From Planctomycetota bacterium (GTDB taxonomy: Bacteria; Planctomycetota; JAJSAM01; JAKLKS01), in NCBI GenBank assembly GCA_023150535.1, contig JAKLKS010000006.1:1-41546 (forward strand): a DNA stretch of 41,546 bases. Direction: 5' to 3'. Below, piece by piece: positions 9,362-18,634 of this stretch (its first letter is position 1; the number at the start of each line of letters is the position of its first letter). The notes beneath the pieces were generated by a model. That model ran no database searches and was not told where the DNA came from. It saw nothing but the letters and a program-made list of their open reading frames with translations. The position numbers and the translations under genes were made by a program.

Positions 9362-12300
9362 GTGCCCGTGTCCGAGTCTGTGTCCATGAAGGAGCGGCCC
9401 AAGCCGGCAGTGCTTCGGGCGCAGCTTATAGAGAAGGTCGTCGGGGACCTGCTCGGACCTGCTGGCGGCGCAGAGGAGGAAATCGCTGAGGGCAGCGTCC
9501 AAGATCGTTACCTCGTCGGTCTCCTAGCGCCGAGACAGAAGCAGGTTCGCCCGGAGCAGCTGGAGGGCCTGTCAGTCGGCGGTGACGGGAGCCGCGAGGA
9601 GGGCACCGTCGAACCGGAGACCCCGTCCGCCGACACCCTGTTCCCCTCATCGATCGGGCTCACCTTCTCATTGGCGGGCGACAGCACCTCCATCCGGGTC
9701 CGAGCCGCGTGGGGGCGCTACGAGAGGGTCGTCAGCGAGACGCAGGTGGACTCGAAGACCGGGAACCCTCTCAGAGTCTGGAAGCGCCGCCCCGTCTCCG
9801 CGACCCTCGACTCCCTCCCGCTTCGGCCCGGGCCGATCCCTCCCTGGTCCCCAAGTCCGGAGCAGCCCGAGGTGCGCGTCCGAGGGCTGGTTCGGTCCGT
9901 CCATGGGGAGTGGATCGTCACCTTGTTCCTCGTGAACGGCCAGCCGGAGCCCGACAAGAACCGCGACGAGGCCTGGCTCTTCCAGCCCGAGTTGATGGTC
10001 GAGGCTCCGGACGGGGCTGCCGTGTTCGTCAGGCGCCCTCGTCGCAGGAGTTCGCCGCAGGCCGACCCGACCGCCCAGGCCGAGGAGGCGTCGATGGCGA
10101 TGCTCCATCGGCGGCACATGGAGTTCGCCGTCGGGCACGGTATCGCGGTTCACGCCGATGTGCACTCTCGCGACCCGTCCAGGGCAACGCGCGTCGCAAC
10201 CCGGGTCGTGCCTAGCTACGAGGTCCCTGCGACCGCATCCCCTTCTCAGGCAGAGAGACCGAGCCTCTCGGGGCTCGTCGTGGACATGAAGGTCCTAGCG
10301 GAAGCGGCGGAGGCTCGAGACCTCATCGAGAAGCTGAAGGCCCTGCCCGTGGCGTACGAGGAGTGGATCCGCGCCGAGGCGGACAAGGTCAAGAGCGGCG
10401 CGGCGGGGCTCACGGAGTACCAGGAGGCCGCGGAGAGCGCGCTCGCGCGATGCGAGGAGACCCTGGGCCGCATTCGGGAGGGGCTGGCTCTCCTTGAAGC
10501 CGATCCGAAGGCGGCGGACGCGTTCCGGTTCGCCAATCACGCCATGTGGCAGCAGAGGACCCGTTCGATCTACGCGGAGAGGGCGCGGCGTGGCCAGAAA
10601 CCCGTCATGGCCCAGATCGACGTCCCAGAGAACCGGTCCTGGTATCCCTTCCAGCTGGCCTTCCTGCTTCTCAACCTCCCCGGAGTCACCGACCTCGGCC
10701 ATCCCGACAGGCTGGAGGAGGCGGCGGCCGGGGCGGACCTGCTCTGGTTCCCGACGGGGGGCGGCAAGACCGAGGCCTACCTGGGCTTGGCCGCGTACGT
10801 CATGGGGATGCGCCGGCTACAGGGCGAGGAAGGCGGTCGGCGGGGCGATGCCGGCGTCGCCGTCCTCATGCGATACACCCTTCGCCTGCTGACCATCCAG
10901 CAGTTCCAGCGCGCCGCCGCTCTCGTGTGTGCATGCGAGATGTACCGCCAGGAGGCAATGAAGTCGGGCGACCTGCGATGGGGCACCACGCCGTTCCGGC
11001 TCGGACTCTGGGTCGGAGGAAGGGTAACGCCCAACCGGACGGCGGACTCCGCGGAGGCCATCCTCCAAGGAAGAGGCGGAGGCTACCGACGTGGCACCGC
11101 TGCGGCAGGCAGAGGAGATCCGGCCCAGCTGACCTCGTGCCCGTGGTGCGGCAGCGGGATTGCCAGGGGCAAGGACGTCGTCGTGGACACCAAAGGCCAC
11201 GGACGGACGTTCACGTACTGCGGAGACCACACGGGCCTCTGCCCCTTCAGCGCGCGCATGTCGCCGAAGGAGGGGGTCCCCGTCGTCGTCGTGGACGAGG
11301 AGATCTACCACCTGCTTCCCGGGCTCGTCATCGCGACGGTGGACAAGTTCGCCCAGATGCCCTGGAACGGGGCGACCCGCACGCTCTTCGGACACGTGCG
11401 GCGTCGGTGCCCCAGGCACGGGTTCCTGGCGCCTGACGAGGATCACCCCGGATCCCATCCGCAGCAGAAGGACCTCCACCCCGTGGCGGTGGAGGACTGC
11501 TCCCCCCTCCGCCCCCCGGATCTCATCATCCAGGACGAGCTGCACCTCATCAGTGGCCCCCTGGGGACGCTCGTGGGGCTCTATGAGACTGCCGTGGATC
11601 GCCTCTGTTCCTGGGAGGTGAATGGCAGACAGGTTCGCCCGAAGGTCATCGCCTCGACGGCGACCATCCGGCGGGCCCGCGAGCAGGTCCATGGCGTGTT
11701 CGTCAGGGAGGTTCGGGTGTTCCCTCCCCACGGGACGGACATTGGGGACAACTTCTTCGCGGTCCAGCGTGAGGACCGGACGCAGCATCCGGGGCGCCTC
11801 TACCTGGGGCTCTGTGCTCCTGGGCGCCGCCTGAAGCTCGCCCAGATCCGGGCCTACGTGGCGTTCCTCTCCGCGGCCCAGCAGCTGTACAACGAGCATG
11901 GGGTGGCTGTAGACCCGTGGATGACCCTCGTCGGCTACTTCAACTCCCTCCGCGAACTAGGGGGTATGAGGCGGCTGGTGGACGACGACGTGCGGTCGCG
12001 GCTCAAGTTCGCCGAGCAACGGGGCCTGGCGTACAGGAAGTTGAGCGAGCCTAGGGAGTTGACCTCCCGGATGGGCTCCTCGGAGATCCCCAAGACGCTG
12101 GACCTCCTCGAGGTTCCGTTCGATCCGGTCGCGATCGAGCGGCGGAAGAAGCTGAAGCAGTGGACGGACCCGCTCCCGGTGGACGTCCTCCTGGCCACGA
12201 ACATGATCTCGGTGGGAGTGGATGTGAAGCGGCTGGGCCTGATGGTGGTGTCCGGACAGCCCAAGAACACCGCCGAGTACATCCAGGCGACGAGCCGGGT

Positions 12301-12880
12301 CGGGCGCCAGCATCCCGGCATCGTCTGCACCATCCTCAACTGGGCTCGGCCCCGGGACCTCTCCCACTACGAGAGGTTCGAGCACTACCACGCGACCTTC
12401 TATCAGCACGTCGAGGCGCTCTCGGTGACGCCGTTCGCGCTCCGGGCCTTGGACCGCGGGCTCACCGCTGTCCTCGTGTCCATGCTGAGGCTTGCGGAGG
12501 AGGAGCTCGCGATGAACGTCGGTGCGGGCCGCATCGAGAAGTGTCGTCCGGTCGCAGACAGGGTCATCGAAGAGGTTGCTGCGCGGGCCGAGCAGGTCTC
12601 CGGCGAGAAGCGTGTGGGCGATCTCGTTCGCCAGATGGCGAAGCTCCGGCTGGACGAGTGGCTTGCTGCGGCCCGGAACAGGGCCGGAGGCCGGAACCTC
12701 GGGTACTTGGCGGATCGGAGCGGGGTCACGGCTGCCTTGCTTCGGAAACCCGAAGAGGGGGACTGGAGGATCTTCACCTGCCTCAACTCCCTGAGGGATG
12801 TTGAGCCGACCGTCGGCTTGGTCCTGGTCGATAAGCCGGGCGAGTCCGGCGGGCCGGCACCGCCGGGGGTGACGGCATGA
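9362..12880 (+). CDS. drmA: DISARM DrmA, helicase
   Basis: Walker A LWFPTGGGKTEAYLGLAAYV; IIQDELHLISGPLG; C-terminal NMISVGVDVKRLGLMVVSGQPKNTAEYIQATSRVGRQ. Confidence 0.9.
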   Translation: MPVSESVSMKERPKPAVLRAQLIEKVVGDLLGPAGGAEEEIAEGSVQDRYLVGLLAPRQKQVRPEQLEGLSVGGDGSREEGTVEPETPSADTLFPSSIGLTFSLAGDSTSIRVRAAWGRYERVVSETQVDSKTGNPLRVWKRRPVSATLDSLPLRPGPIPPWSPSPEQPEVRVRGLVRSVHGEWIVTLFLVNGQPEPDKNRDEAWLFQPELMVEAPDGAAVFVRRPRRRSSPQADPTAQAEEASMAMLHRRHMEFAVGHGIAVHADVHSRDPSRATRVATRVVPSYEVPATASPSQAERPSLSGLVVDMKVLAEAAEARDLIEKLKALPVAYEEWIRAEADKVKSGAAGLTEYQEAAESALARCEETLGRIREGLALLEADPKAADAFRFANHAMWQQRTRSIYAERARRGQKPVMAQIDVPENRSWYPFQLAFLLLNLPGVTDLGHPDRLEEAAAGADLLWFPTGGGKTEAYLGLAAYVMGMRRLQGEEGGRRGDAGVAVLMRYTLRLLTIQQFQRAAALVCACEMYRQEAMKSGDLRWGTTPFRLGLWVGGRVTPNRTADSAEAILQGRGGGYRRGTAAAGRGDPAQLTSCPWCGSGIARGKDVVVDTKGHGRTFTYCGDHTGLCPFSARMSPKEGVPVVVVDEEIYHLLPGLVIATVDKFAQMPWNGATRTLFGHVRRRCPRHGFLAPDEDHPGSHPQQKDLHPVAVEDCSPLRPPDLIIQDELHLISGPLGTLVGLYETAVDRLCSWEVNGRQVRPKVIASTATIRRAREQVHGVFVREVRVFPPHGTDIGDNFFAVQREDRTQHPGRLYLGLCAPGRRLKLAQIRAYVAFLSAAQQLYNEHGVAVDPWMTLVGYFNSLRELGGMRRLVDDDVRSRLKFAEQRGLAYRKLSEPRELTSRMGSSEIPKTLDLLEVPFDPVAIERRKKLKQWTDPLPVDVLLATNMISVGVDVKRLGLMVVSGQPKNTAEYIQATSRVGRQHPGIVCTILNWARPRDLSHYERFEHYHATFYQHVEALSVTPFALRALDRGLTAVLVSMLRLAEEELAMNVGAGRIEKCRPVADRVIEEVAARAEQVSGEKRVGDLVRQMAKLRLDEWLAAARNRAGGRNLGYLADRSGVTAALLRKPEEGDWRIFTCLNSLRDVEPTVGLVLVDKPGESGGPAPPGVTA

Positions 12881-14757
12881 GCCCCAAGGACGCTCCGTGC
12901 CGCGTCGGAGAACTGCGTCCGAGTCAGCTTCTCTATGCGTTCGGAGTCGGTGCGATGGTCGACCTTCCGCAGCTCTCTGCCATGGTCCTTGGTCTCGATG
13001 ATTGGGATGCGGCCCGGGCCAGGGAGATCAACGAGGAGCGGCTCCTTGTAGCGGTTCGCCAGGAGTTGGGCCTCCAGGTTGACAAGTTGCGCTCGCCGCC
13101 TGTCCCGGATGATGCCGCCGCGGCCCGGCAGGACCCGCTTGGGGACGAGGCTCGCGTGGGCGTGCCCGTGACCAGTTTCCCCGAGTGGTTGCGTTGCCCC
13201 TTCTGTCAGCTCATAGCGCCAATCGGTTCTGGGCTCTTCACGCTCAAGAAGGACCCATACCGGGCGGAGAGGACGGGCTACGTCCATACGAGTTGTCCCA
13301 AGGGGAACCGAAGTCCGCACGTGCTCCCCGCGCGCTTCCTGGTGGCTTGTGCCAATGGGCACCTGGACGACTTCCCGTGGCTCTACTACGTCCACCGGGG
13401 CCCGAGCGATTGCCACGGGCCTCTGCGACTCCAGGAGGGCTACTCGGCGAGCGAGATCACCGATGTGTGGGTCCGTTGCGACCCCTGCGACGCTTCGAGA
13501 CCCATGGTGGGCGCGTTCGAGCTTGACGGGGACGCTTTGCCGCCCTGCCGGGGGCGGCGTCCACACCTCCGGGACTTCGCGGCGGGGCCCTGTGTTGAGC
13601 GCAGCCGGGCGATCCTCCTCGGGGCGTCGAACAGCTGGTTCCCCATGTCCTTCTCAGTTCTCTCGATCCCAAACGCGTCGGACCGTCTCGGTCAACTGGT
13701 GGAGGCGAGGTGGGACAAGCTCTCCCAGCTTCAGTCGCGGCAGAACATCGAGCTTCTTCGCCAGTTCGGCCAACTCGACGAATTCGTGCAGTTCAGCGAC
13801 GAACATCTGTGGGGCGCCATCGAGGCGAAGCGGGCATCGAGTGTCGGAGCGGGCAAGGAGGGCTCCGCGCGGGACCTCAAGGGGCCTGAGTGGGAACGGT
13901 TCTCGCTCCCGGACCTGACCAGGAATGGTCCCGACTTCCACCTCGATCAGGTGGCCTCGCCTGCGACCTACAAGGAGGTCCTGAACAAGGTCGTGCTGGT
14001 CCGCCGCCTGCGCGAGGTCATCGCTCTCGTCGGCTTCACGCGCATCGACTCTCCGGGGGATCTGGCGGACGGCGCCCAGTTGCCGGTTTCTCGACGTGTG
14101 CCCCTCTCGCGAAGAGATCCAGTGTGGGTCCCGGCCAACGAGGTTCGAGGTGAGGGCATCTTCCTTCAGGTCCGGGAGGATGCGATTGCGTCCTGGGCCG
14201 CTCTGCCGGAAGTGAAGAAGCGAGGGGCAGACCTGCTGCAGGCGCACGTGGCCTGGCGTCAACGCCGACGGGTGGATCCTCCGGGCGCAGGGTTCCCGGG
14301 CATGCGGTATGTCCTCCTGCATTCCCTTTCGCACGTGCTCATGCGCCAGGTCGCGCTGGAGTGCGGCTACACGATGGCCAGCATTCGCGAGCGGATCTAC
14401 GCGCGCGAGGAGGGCGAGCCGGGCGGCCCGATGGCCGGCATCCTGCTATACACGGCGGCGCCGGACAGCGAGGGCACACTCGGAGGGCTCGTGAGCCTGG
14501 GAGAGCCCACCTCCCTCGGGAGGCACCTGGATGCGGCGCTGGAGGCCGCCAGGCTCTGCTCCTCCGACCCGCTCTGTTCCGAGCATCATCCCTTCAGCAG
14601 CGGCCTGACTCTCCATGGGGCTGCCTGTCACGCCTGCCTGTTCGCGCCCGAGACCTCCTGCGAGAGAGGCAACAAGTACCTGGACCGACTGTCCCTCGTC
14701 CCGACGTTCGCCGGTGGAGGGGGTGCCTTCTTCGGTCGGGCAGGACTCTCCCGGTGA
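12877..14757 (+). CDS. drmB: DISARM DrmB, DUF1998-containing protein
   Basis: LLHSLSHVLMRQVALECGYTMASIRERIY...GILLYTAAPDSEGTLGGLV plus Cys-rich HGAACHACLFAPETSCERGNKYLDR; ATGA overlap with drmA. Confidence 0.9.
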   Translation: MSPKDAPCRVGELRPSQLLYAFGVGAMVDLPQLSAMVLGLDDWDAARAREINEERLLVAVRQELGLQVDKLRSPPVPDDAAAARQDPLGDEARVGVPVTSFPEWLRCPFCQLIAPIGSGLFTLKKDPYRAERTGYVHTSCPKGNRSPHVLPARFLVACANGHLDDFPWLYYVHRGPSDCHGPLRLQEGYSASEITDVWVRCDPCDASRPMVGAFELDGDALPPCRGRRPHLRDFAAGPCVERSRAILLGASNSWFPMSFSVLSIPNASDRLGQLVEARWDKLSQLQSRQNIELLRQFGQLDEFVQFSDEHLWGAIEAKRASSVGAGKEGSARDLKGPEWERFSLPDLTRNGPDFHLDQVASPATYKEVLNKVVLVRRLREVIALVGFTRIDSPGDLADGAQLPVSRRVPLSRRDPVWVPANEVRGEGIFLQVREDAIASWAALPEVKKRGADLLQAHVAWRQRRRVDPPGAGFPGMRYVLLHSLSHVLMRQVALECGYTMASIRERIYAREEGEPGGPMAGILLYTAAPDSEGTLGGLVSLGEPTSLGRHLDAALEAARLCSSDPLCSEHHPFSSGLTLHGAACHACLFAPETSCERGNKYLDRLSLVPTFAGGGGAFFGRAGLSR

Positions 14758-15587
14758 AGAAGGAGATCCAGAGTCTCGCCGAGGCGGTCGGTGAGTTGGT
14801 ACGTGCCATCCCTGCCGATGCGGTAGAGAGGCTTGCGGCCGCGTTGGAGGCGATCCCGGCGGACGCGCCCCCTCGGCAACGACAGGCCATTGGCAACAGG
14901 GCGGCCCAGCCTCACGTCCGCTCGGCGGTGGCACGGCTTCTCAATGCCTGGACAGAGTTCTCACGAAGTGTCCCGCCAAGCGCATTGGCGCTAGCGCTAC
15001 GGGCGGCGGGAGGAGCTGACGATCAGGCCCGCAGGGAGCAGGTCCTGGAGCTAGTGTGGTCCGGGCCGCTCAGGGCTGAGGCGACGAACCGACGGACGGA
15101 GCAGGTGCTCCTGGACATGATCGAGAACGCGGCTCGGTCCCTGTTGCTCGTGACCTACAGCGCATACAAAGTCCCCCGCCTAGTGAAGGCGCTGCGCGAA
15201 GCCGTGCGCCGGAGGGTGTCCGTGACCCTTGTCCTTGAAAGTCCCGAGCGCACCCATGCCGTAGAGGCGTTCCGATTGCTCACGGGAGGAAGGGGCAAGT
15301 CCCACGTCGACGGGGAGCCACCCATGGTCTACGTCTGGCCGCTCGAGATGAGACCAGGAGACCCGAAGGGCAACCCCGCGGCGCTCCATGCCAAGTGCGC
15401 CGTCGCGGACGACGCTGTGCTGCTTGTCTCGAGCGCCAACCTCACGGAGTCGGCGTTCGAGATCAACATGGAGTTGGGGGTATTGGTGCGTGGCGGAGAC
15501 ATGCCGCGCCGGGTCGCCGAACACTGGCGCGGCCTTGCTTCGGATGGGCAACTCGTCCCCTTCAGGGCGGGGGCCAAGGACGCCTGA
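14754..15587 (+). CDS. drmC: DISARM DrmC, phospholipase D-like protein
   Basis: HKD motif ALHAKCAVADDAVLLVSSANLTESAFEINMELGV; GTGA overlap with drmB (GTG at 14754, drmB TGA 14755-14757). Confidence 0.87.
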   Translation: MKKEIQSLAEAVGELVRAIPADAVERLAAALEAIPADAPPRQRQAIGNRAAQPHVRSAVARLLNAWTEFSRSVPPSALALALRAAGGADDQARREQVLELVWSGPLRAEATNRRTEQVLLDMIENAARSLLLVTYSAYKVPRLVKALREAVRRRVSVTLVLESPERTHAVEAFRLLTGGRGKSHVDGEPPMVYVWPLEMRPGDPKGNPAALHAKCAVADDAVLLVSSANLTESAFEINMELGVLVRGGDMPRRVAEHWRGLASDGQLVPFRAGAKDA

Positions 15588-15728
15588 GGCGACCTCCTCG
15601 GCCTAGGAAGACGTTCCCCACTACTGCCCGTTCGAGTTCCATCCCTCGCGGGCCTGGGTACTTGAGGGCACCGAGGCGATGGCCAGGGGCCGGTCGAAAT
15701 CTCCGGCGGTGACTTGCATCGAGGGAGA

Positions 15729-15758
15729 GTCGGGGCGGCCGTTGCCGACCGCCCCGAC
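15729..15758. terminator. Candidate transcription-stop hairpin between convergent genes
   Basis: GTCGGGGCGG / CCGCCCCGAC, perfect 10-bp stem with 10-nt loop between drmC and the minus-strand gene; no clear T-tract. Confidence 0.45.
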
Positions 15759-15792
15759 CGTACTTCACCACCCTCCTGAGGTCGTTGCCGAC

Positions 15793-16134
15793 CTACAGGA
15801 CCCGGGCGTCTTCCAGGTGGGCCTTCTGGACCCCCTCGATGAACTTCCGGCGCCGCTTCCGCGGGACGAGGACGGCACACTTCGGCATGTGGTCCTCGAA
15901 CCACTTCCACGCCGCGTCGAAGTCATCGCGCTCCAGCGCCTGGGTGAGGTCCTCGAGGATCGAGGGCCACTCGTCCCAGCTGATGTCGTAGGGCACGCCC
16001 TGCGACAGGCTGTTGGCGAGGTGCCACCCCGCCCACTTGTAGGACTCCCTTCCGCCCCCACGCGCCTCGTAGCAGCAGGCGCGGAAGAACGTCGGGACCC
16101 CCTCGAAAACGCCCTTTACGACGGTGGTCGCCAT
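15793..16134 (-). CDS. Hypothetical protein (113 aa)
   Basis: MATTVVKGVFEGVPTFFRACCYEARGGGRESYKWAGWHLANSL...; ATG at 16134 preceded by AAGGAGG. Confidence 0.6.
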   Translation of the reverse strand: MATTVVKGVFEGVPTFFRACCYEARGGGRESYKWAGWHLANSLSQGVPYDISWDEWPSILEDLTQALERDDFDAAWKWFEDHMPKCAVLVPRKRRRKFIEGVQKAHLEDARVL

Positions 16135-16367
16135 GGCGACCTCCTTATTTCTGGCGCACGGCCACCCTAGGGTCGTCGTGACGCCGTCCAGTAAAGAGGC
16201 CCCTTCAGTCCTCCGGGTCTCCCCGCAGCCGCCTCGGACTTCCGGAGCGAGCGGATGGAGAACCACCTTGGTCCTCCACCACCCTGCCATGCCTTGCCTT
16301 GCAGTGGCGGCCGCCCGGATCATACGACCGCACGGTTGAGGATCAAGTGCGTGAGCCGGCAGGGTTG

Positions 16368-17831
16368 CTACTTGCGGCCAGTCTCGCCCCACCAGGCGGG
16401 GTCCCTGATCTCATCCCGTGCTTTCGCCTCGAGCGCCGCGAGGTTGACCTGAAGCACACCGGCCAACCAGGCTCCCTCAGCGCGAGCCCTCTCCATCGAC
16501 TCGTCGGAGAACCACCTCAGCGCCTCGACGACCGGCCTCTTCAGGCGCTCCCAGGCCTCGGCGGCCCATTCCTTCCCCTCCAGGGCGTACCGGGTCCTCC
16601 GAGCCTTGAGGACCCCCGAGTCCACGGTGGCCGGGAGCCTGTACGCGACGCAGAGGCCCATGACGACCTTGAGGTCTGGGGCGGGGAAGTTCTCGATGGA
16701 CTCCCGGAGGAGTTCGAGGACGCGGGCTGCCCGGCGCTTGGCGTAGCGCGCCTTGCTGGCCTCGAGCCGCTCCTTCGGGGACATCTCGGCGGCCGTCTTC
16801 CGGGGCTTCCGACCGTTCCCGGGCCCGTGGGAGGCTCTGGGAGCCTGGATCCAGACCCGGGTGACCCGGCCGTCCACGGTGACCTTGGCGGCCGGCAGGG
16901 CCCCCTTGGCGCTCTTCTTCGAGTCCTCCACCGTCCAGGAGTCGAGGACCTTCTGGTCCTTCAGGCACGGCAGGTGCTTCGCATCGACGTCCCCGGCGAT
17001 GAGCACGAGGTCCGGCTGCTCACTCCGGAGGCTGGCGAGGGACTGGGCGGCGTGCGCATCGGCCTTGGCGGTCCAGCAGAGGGCATCGCGACAGGTGGCC
17101 TTCCGGACGTCCTTCACTTCGCCATCGCTGAAGAGTCCCGGGCAGGCCATCGACTGCTTCGGGCACGACGCGCATGCCCCCGCCTTGGGCAACAGGGCGG
17201 CGTCCTCGAGGTCCCACGGTGCCTTCCCGAGCAGGCGGAAGTACTTGGAGACGATGCCCTGGAGCTGGCGGCCGTCTCGGACCCAAGAGACCCGCTCGAC
17301 CTCGGCATCCTGCACTTCGGGGGAGAGACGAGACCAGTCTTCGAGCCAGGAGACGGGCCAGCCTGCCCGAGCGAGCACTTCGCGCGACTTCTTGGTCAGG
17401 GTTTGGAGGTTCGCGCGCTGGGCGACCCACTTCGGGGGTTTCCCGAGCAGGTCGGCCACGGACCGGAGGGTGTGGACCGCCTTCTTGAGGAGCGCGTCCA
17501 CGGCCTTCGACTCCATGAACGGGTCGGGGTCCGTGCGGACGCGGTTGTCGGAGAGCATGAGGGCAAGGGCCTCGTCGTCGTCGAGGTCCTCCACGAGGCA
17601 GGGCACTTCCCGGCCGAGGAGCCTCCCGACGAAGGCCCGGCGGTGGCCGATGACGACCTGGTACTGCTTCGATCCGTTCTCTCCGACGGGACGGACGACG
17701 CACGGCTGCTGCTGACCGTGGGCCTCGATGCTGGCCCGGAGCTCGGAGACCTCGGACTCGGTCGGACGGGGGCGGGGGTTCTGCGGGTGCGGGGTGAGGA
17801 CCGACGGGGGAAGGGCGACGATGGGGGGCAT
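16368..17831 (-). CDS. ParB/RepB/Spo0J-family (ParB nuclease-like) protein with cysteine cluster
   Basis: N-terminal HPQNPRPRPTESEVSELRASIEAHGQQQPCVVRPV...YQVVIGHRRAFVGRLLG; central CASCPKQSMACPGLFSDGEVKDVRKATCRDALCW. Confidence 0.75.
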   Translation of the reverse strand: MPPIVALPPSVLTPHPQNPRPRPTESEVSELRASIEAHGQQQPCVVRPVGENGSKQYQVVIGHRRAFVGRLLGREVPCLVEDLDDDEALALMLSDNRVRTDPDPFMESKAVDALLKKAVHTLRSVADLLGKPPKWVAQRANLQTLTKKSREVLARAGWPVSWLEDWSRLSPEVQDAEVERVSWVRDGRQLQGIVSKYFRLLGKAPWDLEDAALLPKAGACASCPKQSMACPGLFSDGEVKDVRKATCRDALCWTAKADAHAAQSLASLRSEQPDLVLIAGDVDAKHLPCLKDQKVLDSWTVEDSKKSAKGALPAAKVTVDGRVTRVWIQAPRASHGPGNGRKPRKTAAEMSPKERLEASKARYAKRRAARVLELLRESIENFPAPDLKVVMGLCVAYRLPATVDSGVLKARRTRYALEGKEWAAEAWERLKRPVVEALRWFSDESMERARAEGAWLAGVLQVNLAALEAKARDEIRDPAWWGETGRK

Positions 17832-17855
17832 GGGTGTCCTTTCGGGATTGGGACT

Positions 17856-17886
17856 GTGAGCGACTCACTCCACGAGTGAGTCACTC
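17856..17886. promoter_or_regulatory. Nested inverted-repeat cluster upstream of the parB-like gene
   Basis: GTGAGcgaCTCAC, GACTCACTC-CAC-GAGTGAGTC and GAGTGAGTCACTC overlap in 31 bp. Confidence 0.6.
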
Positions 17887-18007
17887 TCATAAACCTCTGG
17901 AAATAATATGGTTAGGTATGCACCGCTTCGTCCGACAAGGTACCCTCCTGCCGTCGCCCGGAGGCTGAAGCGGGTGCATCGGCCAGAGGGCGGAGAGGAG
18001 GAGAACG

Positions 18008-18271
18008 ATGGCGAAGCGACGCGTTGTGGCCGCAGGTGTCGGAGACGTCGACGTGGATTGGGCCCGCAAGGTCGAAGCCGCGGCAGAGGCCGAAGTGGCT
18101 GTGAGGAAGGAGATCCTCGGCGTGCTGGAGTACGTCCACCACCTGAGCGGACGGCTCTCCGAACCGGGCAGGAAGGGTATGGCCGTCGTCATTCGGAAGT
18201 TCGCCGATCTGGTGGAGGACCCGGTGGCCTGGAGGGCCAAGCTCGAAGCAAGGCGGAGGGACCATGTGTAG
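18008..18271 (+). CDS. Small hypothetical protein (87 aa)
   Basis: MAKRRVVAAGVGDVDVDWARKVEAAAEAEVAVRKEILGVLEYVHHLSGRL...; AGGAGGAG-type RBS just upstream of ATG. Confidence 0.5.
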   Translation: MAKRRVVAAGVGDVDVDWARKVEAAAEAEVAVRKEILGVLEYVHHLSGRLSEPGRKGMAVVIRKFADLVEDPVAWRAKLEARRRDHV

Positions 18272-18337
18272 GACGCGACCTGTGAGTGAGCAGACCGTCC
18301 TCGACCCGCAGTGGGCCGAACGGTCCTGGACAACCTG

Positions 18338-18364
18338 GATCCCGGGGCTGAAGCCCGCGGGATC
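18338..18364. repeat. REP-like palindromic hairpin with TGAA tetraloop
   Basis: GATCCCG-GGGC-TGAA-GCCC-G-CGGGATC: 11-bp stem with one bulged G. Confidence 0.5.
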
Positions 18365-18385
18365 TACAACTGCAGGAGGTAGGTG

Positions 18386-18634
18386 ATGAGCATGCACACG
18401 CTGATCCAGTGGACGGACTCCACGGTCAATCCCGTCGGGGGGTGTGGAGGCTGCGAGCTGTGGGTGCCGGGCGCGCCGATCGAGGAACAGACGTGCTACG
18501 CCGGGCACTCGACGCAGTGGCGAAAGGGCAAGAACAGGGCCTTCGCGATGGACTTCAACGTGCCGGAACTGTTCCCCGGCCGGATGGCGGAGGCGGCCGC
18601 TTGGTCCGACCTCCTCGGAAAGGAGCGAGCATGA
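18386..18634 (+). CDS. DUF5131 (phage Gp37/Gp68-like) protein, N-terminal part
   Basis: MSMHTLIQWTDSTVNPVGGCGGCELW...EEQTCYAGHSTQWRKGK resembles the I-E-W-T-D...NP..GC...CYA N-terminus of this family; AGGAGG RBS. Track starts at GTG 18383. Confidence 0.65.
   Translation: MSMHTLIQWTDSTVNPVGGCGGCELWVPGAPIEEQTCYAGHSTQWRKGKNRAFAMDFNVPELFPGRMAEAAAWSDLLGKERA

Noticed and set aside
16299-17879. 526-aa plus-strand ORF
   Set aside because: Antisense to the ParB-like gene, which has GHRR and other motifs; composition is Gly/Asp/Val-rich shadow.
18282-18386. Possible 34-aa ORF VSEQTVLDPQWAERSWTTWIPGLKPAGSTTAGGR
   Set aside because: Runs through the REP-like hairpin and has no strong RBS; more likely leader sequence.
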